Origin: Polyangia bacterium
GTDB taxonomy: Bacteria > Myxococcota_A > Polyangia > Nannocystales > Nannocystaceae
Assembly: GCA_030429545.1 (NCBI GenBank)
Contig: JAUIFF010000006.1
Coordinates: 124,001 to 188,000 of the forward strand
Reading direction: 5' to 3'
DNA length: 64,000 bases
The position numbers and the translations under genes are program-made. The notes under the pieces are model-generated. The model was not told where the DNA came from. It saw only the letters and a list, made by a program, of their open reading frames with translations, and did no database searches. Of this stretch, positions 1 to 9,346 are shown in pieces (position 1 is the stretch's first letter; each line of letters opens with the position of its first letter).

Positions 1-171
1 CGTATGGTCCCCGACATCACGGGGCAGGCCAACGCCTCCGATCGTCCACCGTGTGATTCACGCACTTTCGTGGGCGAGATAAGTCACCACCGCGACGGTC
101 ACCACAAACCTCCAAACGGGCGAATCAATGCTTGACGAGCGGTCTGGGATTTCGTACGAAGTCGGCCCCTC
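1..171. other. Leader region upstream of tRNA-Phe, no gene seen
   Basis: No convincing open frame or structured RNA is visible here. It is the 5' flank of the tRNA gene and probably holds its promoter, but no clear -35/-10 pair can be assigned. Confidence 0.4.
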
Positions 172-244
172 GCCCAGGTAGCTCAGTCGGTAGAGCAGGG
201 GACTGAAAATCCCCGTGTCGGCGGTTCGATTCCGTCCCTGGGCA
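172..244 (+). tRNA. tRNA-Phe (anticodon GAA)
   Basis: A conventional 73-nt cloverleaf. Acceptor GCCCAGG pairs with CCTGGGC, the D-arm reads GCTCAGTCGGTAGAGC, and the anticodon stem GGGGA/TCCCC closes the 7-nt loop CTGAAAA with anticodon GAA. The T-loop is TTCGATT. The 3' CCA is not encoded (discriminator A is followed by CAC), so CCA must be added enzymatically. It serves as an in-window reference for how normal tRNA genes look in this genome. Confidence 0.97.
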
Positions 245-247
245 CAC

Positions 248-273
248 CCCGCCTCCCACGAGGCGGGTTTTTT
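248..273 (+). terminator. Rho-independent terminator after tRNA-Phe
   Basis: Perfect 8-bp stem CCCGCCTC/GAGGCGGG with loop CCAC, followed directly by six T. It ends the tRNA-Phe transcript before the response-regulator gene. Confidence 0.9.
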
Positions 274-338
274 GTTGTCTAGAAATTTACACGGCCAACC
301 CGCAACCTCGATTTATCAGGGCGGTACACTCGCGGCCG

Positions 339-1001
339 ATGACCGAGCAATCCGAAGGTGTGATCCGTGTTCTGCTTGCCGAGGACCACACGATCGTCCG
401 CGAGGGGCTCAAGGCTCTGCTCGCCGCACGCCCGGGGATCGAGGTCATCGCCGAAGTCGGAAATGGCCGCGATGCGGTGACCCAGGCCCAAGCACTTCGT
501 CCGGATGTGGTGGTCATGGACCTCAACATGCCTGAGAAAAACGGTCTCGAAGCGACCCAGGCGATCCGCGACACCAAGGGGCTCGACACCCAGGTGCTGA
601 TCCTATCGATGCATTCGAGCGAAGAGTATGTCCGGCCGGCGTTGCGAGCCGGTGCCAGCGGCTATCTCCTCAAGGGTTCCGGACTCTCGGATCTCGTATC
701 TGCAATCGAGGCCATCGCCGGCGGCAACGCTTTTTTTAGCCCCGAAGTTGCCCGGATCGTCCTGCAAGACTCTCGGCGCCCACCAAAGAGCGCCACCAAA
801 CAGGAGCTGAGTCAGCGCGAGACCCAGGTTCTCAAACTTGTCGCCGAGGGCAAGTCGAGCCCAGAGATCGCCAAGATCCTCAACCTGAGTGTGAAAACCA
901 TCGAGGGCCACCGCAGCCGCATCATGGCAAAACTCGAAACCCGCAACGTCGTCGGCCTGGTCCGCTACGCCATCAAAACAGGCCTGGTCACCGCCGACTA
1001 A
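339..1001 (+). CDS. NarL/LuxR-family response regulator
   Basis: A 220-residue two-component response regulator and probable DNA-binding transcription factor. The N-terminal receiver domain (about 8-125) has the acidic pair E15-D16, the phospho-acceptor D61 in VVMDLNMPEKNG, S90 and the conserved K112 in GYLLKGSG. A linker leads to a LuxR-type helix-turn-helix (about 156-215) with LSQRETQVLKLVAEGKS and VKTIEGHRSRIMAKL. The length is normal for the family. The ATG lacks a strong ribosome site. No sensor kinase is adjacent; the nearest histidine kinase begins near 13.2 kb, so the partner and regulon are unknown. The 3' flank is unusually AT-rich and carries one TGYANNTRCA site. Confidence 0.93.
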   Translation: MTEQSEGVIRVLLAEDHTIVREGLKALLAARPGIEVIAEVGNGRDAVTQAQALRPDVVVMDLNMPEKNGLEATQAIRDTKGLDTQVLILSMHSSEEYVRPALRAGASGYLLKGSGLSDLVSAIEAIAGGNAFFSPEVARIVLQDSRRPPKSATKQELSQRETQVLKLVAEGKSSPEIAKILNLSVKTIEGHRSRIMAKLETRNVVGLVRYAIKTGLVTAD

Positions 1002-1098
1002 TTGTTGATACAACTATACTTTAATTTTGTCTTGTATATGCATGCGATTCGTTGACAACGGCCGTCTCCGTTGCGACCAACTGTGATACATTCGTGCC

Positions 1099-2106
1099 AT
1101 GGGCCTGTTTACACGCAAGCCAAAACGTTTGGGATGGGGGCGCGCTGCCGTCGAAACAGTTTACGCCGGCGAACCGTTGGCAGAACTCCTGTCGGCAATC
1201 GAGATCACCGCTGACGTGTTTGGCAACCCGGTGACCTCGCGGCTCGCCGACGAGCTAATCCCAGGCAAATTCGCCGGTCCGCGCACGGCCGTCAACTCGC
1301 TGCGGCGCGAAGGCATCTCCGCGATCCCGGCGATTCCTGCCATCGCCGCCTGGGCACGTTCTTGTATCGGCAAGATTCCCGACGACAACGCCGGCTACGG
1401 CGTGCGCGAAAGCCTGTTTACCCTGGGCGACCTGCGCAAGATTATCCTCGGCCAAGGGCGCGGCGGCTCAGATGCGATTCGCCCTGCCCTCGAGACCTTT
1501 GCCGGGTTTTTGGATGGCGAGGTCGAAGACATCGCCCGACTGCTGATCACCACCCCCAATGGCCGGGCGGATCGCGGAGCTATCTCCTACCTGCGTTCAT
1601 CTCGCGGGCAGATCAAGGCGAGCATGGACGCCCTCGGGGAGTTCCTCGACAACCACCCCGGGGAGACGGGTGACGGCGACTTCGACTATGCCCGCAATGA
1701 CGCGATGTATGCCCTACAAGACCTCGCCAGTCGGTTGCGGGCCCAAACCCCGGCAACCCCGCAACCGGATGCCCAGGTTCCGACGATCGCCGAAGTCTCG
1801 TTGGACAGCGAAGACCACAACAACATCGACGATGATGATGATGACGACGACGTTGATGACGACATCCACTTTCCCAGCCGTCGGCAACGACTGTCGCCGC
1901 AGCAACGCGACGTGGTTTCCGAGCTGCTGATCGAGGCTGCGCAACACGACAGCGAGCCGATGGTGCGAGCCCAGGCCCTCGACGCACTCAACCCGCACAC
2001 GGGTGCCGCCGAACCACTTGTCGCCCTGGCCCGCACCTGCCTGACCGACGACGCACCCGCGGTCCGCAGTGCCGCTGTCCGCCTGCTCGCACGCCTGTTG
2101 GCGTAG
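1099..2106 (+). CDS. Hypothetical protein with HEAT-like C-terminus and an Asp-rich linker
   Basis: A 335-residue soluble protein with no signal peptide and no recognised enzyme motif. Residues about 20-215 are mostly helical. An almost pure Asp run lies at about 244-255, then about 270-335 look like HEAT/armadillo repeats (LLIEAAQHDSEPMVRAQAL and TDDAPAVRSAAVRLLARLL). HEAT-like repeats usually mediate protein-protein contacts. The Asp run could bind cations or act as a flexible linker, which is inference. It sits alone between the regulator and a lipoprotein gene. The function is unknown. Confidence 0.8.
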   Translation: MGLFTRKPKRLGWGRAAVETVYAGEPLAELLSAIEITADVFGNPVTSRLADELIPGKFAGPRTAVNSLRREGISAIPAIPAIAAWARSCIGKIPDDNAGYGVRESLFTLGDLRKIILGQGRGGSDAIRPALETFAGFLDGEVEDIARLLITTPNGRADRGAISYLRSSRGQIKASMDALGEFLDNHPGETGDGDFDYARNDAMYALQDLASRLRAQTPATPQPDAQVPTIAEVSLDSEDHNNIDDDDDDDDVDDDIHFPSRRQRLSPQQRDVVSELLIEAAQHDSEPMVRAQALDALNPHTGAAEPLVALARTCLTDDAPAVRSAAVRLLARLLA

Positions 2107-2237
2107 TTTTGCGCAATCGGCCACCGGGCCTGACCAACCCCCGGTCGACCCCGCAAAAAATCGGGTAATTCCCCCTACGGTCTCGCGGGAGATGCCCGCT
2201 AACATCGCCAGCCCGCGTCGACTACGCTGGCGATCCG

Positions 2238-3398
2238 ATGCCCTCCCTGGTTAAATTGCATACACATATTCTTGTTGTTTCCGCGGCCCTGCTCAGCGGC
2301 TGTACCGATGACGGAGGTGGTGACACCGACACCATGGAAACGACCGGCAGCGACAGTGATACCGGGGGCGAGTTGTGCGAACAGGCAGACATCCCCTGTG
2401 TCGACGAGTCCGCCTGTGGCCCCGAAGCGACCGACTACCAACCTCGGACCAACGCCTCCGCCGACGACATGTGGCCCACCTGTATCGCCGACGACGGCGT
2501 GTATAGCCTCGTCGCCAGCGAACCCGGCTCGATCTCTCGCGTCGAAGCCTTTGAATCGATCGCCGACCTCCTATGGCGAAACGGCACCCCGACCGCAGCC
2601 GACTTCACCGAAGCTCGCACCATCTACGTGACCCCCGAGGGCCTAGAGTCGCGACTTGTTCGCCGCGAAGACCTCCACTACCCCGAGATTCCGATGGAAG
2701 ACTGGGACGACCAGGTCGACCCCGACAAACAATGCACGGTCGAGGCCAATGTCGCCAAGTACCCCGATCGCTGCGCCGGCCCGGCAAAGATCGCACCACT
2801 GATCACCGAGAACTTCGTCGCCGGCCAGGACGGCACCGGTGACCCCGATGTCATCGCAGCCCGCATCGAAGCTGCGATCCTGTGGTTTTACTACCTCTCG
2901 ACCTACAAAGAGGCCAACACCTGTGCGCTCAAACCCAAGGATTGCGACTCGGCCTGGGCCTACTACACCGGTGGCTTCCAAATCGACGGCGGCATTGGCC
3001 TGGCGGGCTACGTCTCCCGCCTCAGTGAAAATGCACATGCACGGATTTTCGACGGCGTGTTAGCGATGCGCTGCTACGCCGAGTATGCCGAAACCATGGA
3101 CGCAACCATGTGGTTCGACCTCGGCACCGAGCAGCTCGACCAGGCCCTGCACCGCGGCTACGCCGTGCTTGTCCGCGAACGCATGATCCAGCACTTGCTC
3201 AACCTGCGCGCCGAGTCCGGTACCGAGGTCAGCTGGGCATTTTTGCAGGTCGCCGGCCCGGTGCTCGACCGTGAGGCGGGCGAGCGAAACAGTGCAGATG
3301 CAACGGTTCTCGCCAACTTCTGGAGCGGGACCGGCAGCGACGAGGCCGAGGTCCAGGCGGCGATCGACGCCCTCGATCGCGTGTTCCCCTGCCCCTAA
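2238..3398 (+). CDS. Surface lipoprotein, unknown function
   Basis: A 386-residue secreted lipoprotein. The signal peptide ends in lipobox LLSGC (lipidated Cys at 22), followed by an Asp/Thr/Gly/Ser linker typical of lipoproteins in this window. The mature part contains many Cys residues, possibly forming disulfides in the envelope, and is largely helical toward the C-terminus. No catalytic motif is recognised. Two TGYANNTRCA sites (3032, 3293) lie in the coding sequence, encoding A-H-A and A-D-A with A/T-ending codons. The gene is followed by a strong hairpin terminator. Confidence 0.8.
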   Translation: MPSLVKLHTHILVVSAALLSGCTDDGGGDTDTMETTGSDSDTGGELCEQADIPCVDESACGPEATDYQPRTNASADDMWPTCIADDGVYSLVASEPGSISRVEAFESIADLLWRNGTPTAADFTEARTIYVTPEGLESRLVRREDLHYPEIPMEDWDDQVDPDKQCTVEANVAKYPDRCAGPAKIAPLITENFVAGQDGTGDPDVIAARIEAAILWFYYLSTYKEANTCALKPKDCDSAWAYYTGGFQIDGGIGLAGYVSRLSENAHARIFDGVLAMRCYAEYAETMDATMWFDLGTEQLDQALHRGYAVLVRERMIQHLLNLRAESGTEVSWAFLQVAGPVLDREAGERNSADATVLANFWSGTGSDEAEVQAAIDALDRVFPCP

Positions 3399-3423
3399 CC
3401 GAGCCCCGCACATCCACATCTGG

Positions 3424-3449
3424 CCCGGGCCTTGCCCGGGTCATTTTTG
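3424..3449. terminator. Terminator between convergent genes
   Basis: Perfect 7-bp stem CCCGGGC/GCCCGGG with a 3-nt loop, followed on the plus strand by TCATTTTTG. It lies between the lipoprotein gene (plus) and the small minus-strand gene ending at 3460, and probably ends the lipoprotein transcript. Confidence 0.75.
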
Positions 3450-3459
3450 TATACGCAAG

Positions 3460-3636
3460 CTAACCGCAATGGTGGCATCGCACCTGTTTAAAGATGGTGT
3501 CGGCGTCGCCCTCCTGCACCGCAAACTCGAGCAACACCCGCAGCGCCTTGTCGGTGCTCGGCAGCCGGTAGGTCTTCGCCATTTGCTCGAGCCATTCCCG
3601 ATGGCTCTCCCGAATTTCAACTTTTGCTTCGATCAT
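3460..3636 (-). CDS. Small ribbon-helix-helix-like protein with CxxC tail
   Basis: A 58-residue protein from the ATG at 3636; upstream in-frame starts exist, but this one is preceded by a GGTGGG-like ribosome site. The EAKVEIRESHREWLEQMAK segment followed by a predicted helix pair resembles the strand-helix-helix fold of small DNA-binding RHH proteins. The C-terminus ends in CHHCG, a possible metal ligand. Regulators of this size often act as dimers, but no operator or target is evident. The upstream region is unusually AT-rich. Family assignment is by pattern only. Confidence 0.5.
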   Translation of the reverse strand: MIEAKVEIRESHREWLEQMAKTYRLPSTDKALRVLLEFAVQEGDADTIFKQVRCHHCG

Positions 3637-3883
3637 GCTGGTGCCCACCATGTGGTTGTACGTCCGAATCGCCCCACAGCGAATTTCCTGACAAGCGCGT
3701 TTTTTGTCATTTTTTTGGTGTAGGGTGCGAGATCGATCAGAAAATTTTGTGTTACGGGTGTGTGACAAACTTGGTAGAAGCGCTCAGATCGGCGTTTGAA
3801 AACACCTACGTTGTATTTCAAGCCGTGTGGACGCGCTCGACTTGGTGGTTTCAATCCACCGCTCGAATGCGCTATCGTTGGAC

Positions 3884-5146
3884 ATGCGTCGCTTCGGGGG
3901 CCTCGTCAGCGGTTGCGCAATCCTAGCCATCACCGGCTGTGTTGCGACGGACGAGGAGCCTCCTGCTCCGCCCATCGAAACCTCGCTTCCGCTCGAGCGC
4001 CCGGCGACCGAGCCTGCGCGGCCGGCCGACCTCGACTCGGCGAGTTCGATGAAGTTCCATTTTATTGACATCGGCCAAGGCGATGCGACACTGCTCGAAT
4101 TTCCCTGCGGCGCTGTCCTCATCGATACCGGCGCCGAGCAAAATGAAGAGTTTGACGGGGTTGAGGCGATCACCACCTACCTCGAAGCGTTCTTCAACCG
4201 CCGCCCCGACCTCAACCGCACCCTCGACCTGTTGGTGATTACCCACCCGCACCTCGATCACGTCCGCGGGATCCCGGAAATCCTGTCGCGCTTTACCGTG
4301 CGCAACGTGGTCGACAACGGAGCCGAAGATCACCACGACCACGGCAGTGAGCTCCAGGTCGACTTGCACCGGTGGCTCGTCGACAACCGCGACTCGGTTG
4401 GCTACCACCAAGCGCTCGCCAGCGACATCCCGGTCCCCGAAGGTCTGAGCAATGCGATCATCGACCCGGTTGGAAGCTGCGACCGCAGCCCAATCGACCC
4501 CAAGCTCACGCTTTTGTGGGGGCAGGTCACCGAAGACCTCGACACCTACGACGACGATCCCAACAACCACAGCGTGGTGATGCGCGTCGACTTTGGCCAG
4601 ACATCCGCGCTGTTCACCGGCGACCTCGAGTTCGTCGGCATCTCGCGGATGTTCGACCACTTCAAGGGCCACGAGTCGGTGTTTGATGTCGACATCTACC
4701 AAGTCGGCCACCACGGCAGCAAAAACGCGACCACGCACTATCAGATGCAGGCGATGACACCCGAACTCGCGGTGATCTCCGCTGGTCCGTACGAGCGCAA
4801 CGTCGACTGGACGGCCCGCAAATACGGGCACCCCAACCTCGAAGCCCTGCGCCACCTCGTCCACCACAAGTATGGCGTGAGGGGCTTTCGCCAGGATCCG
4901 GTCGAAGTTTGGGTGGGGCTCAAGGGCGCATGGAAAAACGAGCGCAAAGAAGTGTTTGAGCGCCGAACGATCGAGCGGGCGGTCTACGCCACTGGCTGGG
5001 ATGGCTCGGTTGTCGTGACCGGCTACGACAACGGCTGGCTCGACGTCGAAACCGAACGCGCAGTGCAATGGGCCGGGGTCAAGGGCAAGCCCAAGAACAA
5101 CGAGCCAACCCTCGCAACTGCGAGGCCGCGGCGGGCAACTCCTTAG
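3884..5146 (+). CDS. Metallo-beta-lactamase-fold lipoprotein (ComEC/Rec2-type hydrolase domain)
   Basis: A 420-residue protein from the ATG at 3884, which gives a signal peptide with lipobox ITGC (Cys19); the 19-residue upstream extension is unlikely. The rest matches the secreted metallo-hydrolase domain seen at the C-terminus of ComEC: IDIGQGDATLLE near the start, zinc motif HPHLDH (about 121-126), FTGDLE (Asp about 245) and GHHGSKNATT (about 275-284). In the family this fold is a zinc nuclease or hydrolase. Here it stands alone as an envelope-anchored protein with no ComEC channel, so a role in DNA degradation outside the cell is conceivable but unproven. Confidence 0.85.
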   Translation: MRRFGGLVSGCAILAITGCVATDEEPPAPPIETSLPLERPATEPARPADLDSASSMKFHFIDIGQGDATLLEFPCGAVLIDTGAEQNEEFDGVEAITTYLEAFFNRRPDLNRTLDLLVITHPHLDHVRGIPEILSRFTVRNVVDNGAEDHHDHGSELQVDLHRWLVDNRDSVGYHQALASDIPVPEGLSNAIIDPVGSCDRSPIDPKLTLLWGQVTEDLDTYDDDPNNHSVVMRVDFGQTSALFTGDLEFVGISRMFDHFKGHESVFDVDIYQVGHHGSKNATTHYQMQAMTPELAVISAGPYERNVDWTARKYGHPNLEALRHLVHHKYGVRGFRQDPVEVWVGLKGAWKNERKEVFERRTIERAVYATGWDGSVVVTGYDNGWLDVETERAVQWAGVKGKPKNNEPTLATARPRRATP

Positions 5147-5348
5147 TCGGGCCCCGACTGAAGGTGCGGCCGCAGCTTGCAGGCCCAAGTTGTATGCACA
5201 CTATTTCGTGCCCGGCGAACGACTAAACATCAATCGGTGCAAACAGGTCAAAGCTCGTCCCGGCCACCCAGACGACCGACGCGCGATACTGTTGTACTAC
5301 CATCGAACTCGAAGCGCCGGCCAGCGGAGATAGAGTATCGTCACCGAC

Positions 5349-6599
5349 GTGCGGCTCGCCTATTTCACCCACTACTTCCCGCCCGAGAGCAACGCCCCCG
5401 CGGCACGCGTACATGAGCTATCGCGAGCGCTCGTCAAACAGGGGCATATTGTCCACGTCGTCACCGGCAAACCCAACCACCCGCGCGGCGAGATCTACCC
5501 GGGCTATCGCGCCGCCGGCTATCGCTACGAACACGTCGACGGGATCCATGTCCATCGCAGCCCGACTTTTCCGGCAGCCAACCGCGGCGTCGCCCTGCGC
5601 TCGCTGGGATTTGCCGCCAACCCGATCTCGCAGTACCGCCAGGCGCTGCGCCACGTCCCCGCCGTAGATTGTGTACTTGCAACTTCTCCGCAAATGCTCA
5701 CTGGAGTCGCCGGCCTGCGATTTGCCAAACGCCGCAAGACTCCGTTTTTTTTAGAAGTCCGCGACCTCTGGCCCGAATCGATCGTCAGCGTCGGCGCCCT
5801 GGCCAAGGGCCACCCGATCATTCGCACCCTCGAACGAATCGAGCACCGGCTGTACCGGGCAAGCACCGGGATCGTCGCCGTCGCCGAGAGTTTTGTCGCC
5901 CACTTTGAAAAGCACGGCATCCCCCGGGAACGCATCGAGGTCGTCAAAAACGGAATCGACCGCAGCCGATTTAACCGAGCGACCGCACCAATAAACTTGC
6001 ACAAACAACTAAAGTTAGCACCCGAAGCACGAATCGTCCTGTTTTGCGGCACCATCGGCATGGCCCACGACGTCGGCATTTTGGCCCGAGCCATGGCCCA
6101 GCTAAAAAGTAGGAACGTCCCACCGCTCCACATCGTGATTGTCGGCGACGGTGCCGACCGAAAAAGCGTCACCCACGAAATTGAGTCGCTCGGGGTGAAC
6201 GACCGCGTCCACCTGCTCGACCCAGTCCCACGAACCAAAGTCCCCGGACTGCTCCAAGCCGCCGATTTTTCCGCCGTCGTGTTGCGAGACCACCCCACCT
6301 TCGCCGGCGTCTTGCCCTCAAAAATGTTCGAAGCGATGGCCATGGCAACACCGATTTTGCTGGGCGTACGAGGCGAAGCGCTGGAGTTGCTCAAGGCTGC
6401 CGAGTGCGGGTTTTGGTTTACGCCGGGGGATGTCGAGTCACTGACATCAAAGTTGATCGAGCTCGCAAACATGCCACGCGAGCGCGCGGAGCAGGCAGGA
6501 AATTGTGGGTACAACTATGTCTGCAAGCACTTCGACCGCGAGGTTCAAGCCACACAAATGGCAGGGTTTTTAGCCCGGCGGTTGCGGGCAGAGCATTGA
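5349..6599 (+). CDS. Family 4 glycosyltransferase (WbuB-like)
   Basis: A 416-residue GT-B-fold glycosyltransferase, GTG start at 5349. The N-terminus reads LAYFTHYFPPESNAPAARV, the usual acceptor-domain start of WbuB-type enzymes. The middle has LEVRDLWPESI, typical of the group, and the C-terminal nucleotide-sugar half has VVKNGID, GDGADRKSV and VLPSKMFEAMAMATPIL with the conserved Glu of the EX7E region. Such enzymes transfer N-acetylhexosamines or related sugars to lipid-linked or capsule glycans at the inner face of the inner membrane. No other polysaccharide genes are adjacent, so the product cannot be named. TGTACTTGCA lies in the gene at 5672. Confidence 0.88.
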   Translation: MRLAYFTHYFPPESNAPAARVHELSRALVKQGHIVHVVTGKPNHPRGEIYPGYRAAGYRYEHVDGIHVHRSPTFPAANRGVALRSLGFAANPISQYRQALRHVPAVDCVLATSPQMLTGVAGLRFAKRRKTPFFLEVRDLWPESIVSVGALAKGHPIIRTLERIEHRLYRASTGIVAVAESFVAHFEKHGIPRERIEVVKNGIDRSRFNRATAPINLHKQLKLAPEARIVLFCGTIGMAHDVGILARAMAQLKSRNVPPLHIVIVGDGADRKSVTHEIESLGVNDRVHLLDPVPRTKVPGLLQAADFSAVVLRDHPTFAGVLPSKMFEAMAMATPILLGVRGEALELLKAAECGFWFTPGDVESLTSKLIELANMPRERAEQAGNCGYNYVCKHFDREVQATQMAGFLARRLRAEH

Positions 6600-6611
6600 G
6601 GACTCAAACTA

Positions 6612-7075
6612 ACGATTCGCGGTGGATTTTTGGCCTGGGTGCGAGCCCGAAGCGGCGACTGTACCTACCCCCATCGACTACTACGCCCCCGCGCGCTCCG
6701 AGTCGAAACAACCACGCCCGCACCACGATTCGCGGTGGATTTTTGGCCTGGGTGCGAGCCCGAAGCGGCGACTGTACCTACCCCCATCGACTACTACGCC
6801 CCCGAGTCGAAACAACCACGCCCGCACCACGATTCGCGGTGGATTTTTGGCCTGGGTGCGAGCCCGAAGCGGCGACGCTGTAGTCGAACTACCGCTAGCC
6901 GCTTTCGGCCCACAGCCAGCCTTGAAAGACCCGCTTTCCCAAGTTGAAACCACCAAGCCACCCCAACGATTCGCGGTGGATTTTTGGCCTGGGTGCGAGC
7001 CCGAAGCGGCGACGCTGTAGTGGGCCTACTGCAAGCCGCTTTCGGGCCGCAGCCAGGCCAAAAAGACCCGCGCGT
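6612..7075. repeat. Cluster of four 48-bp repeats, two in long imperfect hairpins
   Basis: An essentially identical 48-bp unit recurs at 6612-6659, 6725-6772, 6829-6876 and 6966-7013, with spacers of 65, 56 and 89 bp. The first two copies share one downstream spacer type. The last two are followed by an inverted right arm. In copy 4, TTTTTGGCCTGG (6981-6992) pairs with CCAGGCCAAAAA (7053-7064), GCCCGAA with TTCGGGC and GCGGC with GCCGC, giving a roughly 85-nt hairpin. All three plus-strand frames are open through the repeats by composition only. This resembles a small palindromic repeat family (REP/MITE-like) rather than genes. It lies between the glycosyltransferase and the DUF72 gene. Confidence 0.85.
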
Positions 7076-8098
7076 TCACTCGAAAGTAATCCCACTTGAG
7101 AGTAATCCGGCTAGGCGAGCTACGGACAGAGGCGAACACCCCTCAGCTTTGTTGTTCACAATCACAAACGCCTCCTGCCCCCGCCCGGCCGCGGCTCCAA
7201 TCAAGCTTGCCAACTCTCGGCGCGTGTCTGGATCATCGTCGACGATTCGGTCGAACGGGTCGTAGGCTGCCCGTGCCTGCTCGTAGGTCAGGTCGTCGTG
7301 GAGCATCCAGCGCATGACCACGGCTGGGCCTTCGTCGATGCGGCCGATCAACGCCTGGTCTGTGGCGCTTGGCATCCCGGGATAGATGTTGATGCAATGA
7401 CACACACCCGTGTCTCGCAGGGCCGCTGCGTAGCGGCGGGTGAGCAACGGGGCATTTCGCAGCTCGACGGCGTAGAGCGGGCCTTTTGGCATGTTTGAGA
7501 AAAATTCGTGGAGCCTGTCGGCGAATCGGTTGGCGCCGCCAAACAGCTCGATGTCGGTCGGTGAAAACTGGAACAGGATCGGGCCTAGGTGTTCGCCCAG
7601 CCCTAGGAGTGCTGGTTCGACCACGGCACTTGTTGCATACGCAGCATTTAGAAAACGATCGTTGGCTCGCCCGCGGACGTTGCCGTAGCGCGGGTGCGAG
7701 GGAAACCGCGGCAGTGTGCAGTGCTCGTGGGCTTTGATGAGCATGCGAAAGTCCGGGGGCAAGACCTCGCTATAGCGGATGTAGTCGTCGACCTTGAGCG
7801 GCGCGTAGTAACCGCGATCGAGCCCGACGGTGCGCATCAGCGGGTGCTTGGCGTAGGCTGCTAAGCCGTCCTTGGCCAATCGCTCGCGCGTATACTTGCG
7901 GCCATACACGAGCCCTGCCCATCCGGGAAACGACCACGAAGATGTGCCCAAGTGAACCTCGGGGGGAAGGCTCGCTGCCCACTCGTGCACCTTCGACGGA
8001 ACCTCGGCGGGGGCCACCGGCTCGGGCCCGCGCGGACGCGGGGCGACCCCGGGGGGACCCTGGGCAAACATGTCGAGTTGGGGGATAGCTTGGGGCAT
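7076..8098 (-). CDS. DUF72 family protein (YecE-like)
   Basis: A 340-residue protein from the ATG at 8098; the open frame extends further upstream but without family similarity. It has the DUF72 TIM-barrel signatures HLGTSSWSFPGWAGLVY near the start, TVGLDRGYYAP, LGPILFQFSP, YAVELRN and the C-terminal FVIVNNKAEGCSP. The biochemical role of the family is not established; its barrel resembles metal-dependent sugar isomerases and endonucleases. The gene runs toward the repeat cluster and is divergent from thioredoxin reductase, with about 230 bp between their starts. Confidence 0.88.
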   Translation of the reverse strand: MPQAIPQLDMFAQGPPGVAPRPRGPEPVAPAEVPSKVHEWAASLPPEVHLGTSSWSFPGWAGLVYGRKYTRERLAKDGLAAYAKHPLMRTVGLDRGYYAPLKVDDYIRYSEVLPPDFRMLIKAHEHCTLPRFPSHPRYGNVRGRANDRFLNAAYATSAVVEPALLGLGEHLGPILFQFSPTDIELFGGANRFADRLHEFFSNMPKGPLYAVELRNAPLLTRRYAAALRDTGVCHCINIYPGMPSATDQALIGRIDEGPAVVMRWMLHDDLTYEQARAAYDPFDRIVDDDPDTRRELASLIGAAAGRGQEAFVIVNNKAEGCSPLSVARLAGLLSSGITFE

Positions 8099-8332
8099 GG
8101 ACGGCTCGATTTTAGACCTGGTTGCTGGCGTGCGCAAACGCCCCGGAAACTTCGAGCTCGCCCGATCAACTCGCAAACCGTGTACCGACAAGAGCTCGTC
8201 ACTGCGGCACCTCAACCTGCCTGGGATATTCGCCGACGGCATGGGGCGATCCCGCGGTGCGTGGCGATGTGAGTCGCACCGGCGTCGCCGCGGTTGAAAG
8301 TTCATGGCGGTTGCCGGTTATCCTCCGCGCGC

Positions 8333-9277
8333 ATGCAGCCCGACAAGCAAAACCACACCAAAGTCTTGATTTTGGGGGCCGGCCCAGCGGGTTACACCGC
8401 TGCCCTATACGCCGCCCGTGCCAACTTAGAGCCGATCGTCCTCGCGGGCCCTGAGCCCGGCGGTCAGCTGACCACCACCACCGATGTCGAGAACTACCCC
8501 GGCTATCCAACCGGTGTGTCTGGGCCCGAAATGATGGAGGACTTTCGCAAGCAGGCTGAGCGGTTTGGCACCCGCGTAGTTTACGACCTCGGCACCAAAG
8601 TTGACCTGTCCAAACGGCCATTCACGGTCACAGGCGATTCCGGTGTCTATACATGTGATGCGTTGATCATCGCCACCGGAGCCACCGCCAAATACCTCGG
8701 TTTGGAAAGCGAGCAACGCCTGCGCAACAAGGGTGTAACCGCCTGTGCCACCTGCGACGGTGCGTTTTATCGCGACCAGGATGTGTGTGTGATCGGTGGT
8801 GGCGACACGGCCATGGAGGAGGCCCAGTTCCTCACCCGGATGTGCCGCTCGGTCCACCTGATCCACCGCCGCGACACCTTTCGTGCCAGCAAAATCATGC
8901 AGGAGCGAACCCTCGAAAACCCCAAGATCAAGGTCCACTGGAACCGCCAGGTGGTCGAGGTTTTAGGCGACGACGAGGTCAAGGGGGTACGGCTCAAAAA
9001 CACCCAAACCGGCGACGAGCAAGAAGTCTTGGACGTCACAGGCATGTTCCTGGCGATCGGTCACCAGCCCAACACCAAGATCTTTGAGGGACAACTCAAA
9101 CTCGACGATGCCGGGTACCTGGTGCTTCCCGATCGGGCCTCGACCTACACCGAAGTTCCCGGGGTGTTCGCAGCGGGCGACGTCAGCGACAAGATCTATC
9201 GTCAGGCCATCACGGCCGCTGGTACCGGGTGTATGGCGGCGATCGATGCTGAGCGGTGGCTCGCCGAGCACGGCTAA
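8333..9277 (+). CDS. trxB: Thioredoxin reductase (NADPH)
   Basis: A 314-residue flavoprotein from the ATG at 8333 (a longer in-frame start at 8294 adds an unlikely leader). The FAD motif [15 protein letters not shown] is near the start, the redox-active disulfide CATC is at Cys138/Cys141, the NADPH motif [10 protein letters not shown] is at about 154 and the FAD C-terminal motif FAAGDV follows. It reduces thioredoxin with NADPH in the cytoplasm and thereby supports disulfide turnover and repair enzymes such as the MsrB encoded at 46.8 kb. The length and all motifs are normal. A short stem (9298-9319) follows but lacks a T tract. Confidence 0.96.
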   Translation: MQPDKQNHTKVLILGAGPAGYTAALYAARANLEPIVLAGPEPGGQLTTTTDVENYPGYPTGVSGPEMMEDFRKQAERFGTRVVYDLGTKVDLSKRPFTVTGDSGVYTCDALIIATGATAKYLGLESEQRLRNKGVTACATCDGAFYRDQDVCVIGGGDTAMEEAQFLTRMCRSVHLIHRRDTFRASKIMQERTLENPKIKVHWNRQVVEVLGDDEVKGVRLKNTQTGDEQEVLDVTGMFLAIGHQPNTKIFEGQLKLDDAGYLVLPDRASTYTEVPGVFAAGDVSDKIYRQAITAAGTGCMAAIDAERWLAEHG

Positions 9278-9346
9278 GCAATCGTTGCGTACTCAACAGG
9301 CCCGTGAGACATCGGGCCTCGAGTTCATTGCAGACACACCGGGCTG

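Noticed and set aside
3923..5188. Long antisense reading frame over the metallo-beta-lactamase gene
   Set aside because: The plus-strand frame has clear family motifs and signal peptide; the antisense frame is a composition shadow.
6612..7013. CRISPR array
   Set aside because: Only four copies of 48 bp, spacer lengths 65, 56 and 89, shared spacer sequences between copies and inverted right arms; no cas gene nearby.
9298..9319. Terminator after trxB
   Set aside because: A 7-bp stem AGGCCCG/CGGGCCT is present but no T tract follows on either strand; left as an unassigned hairpin.
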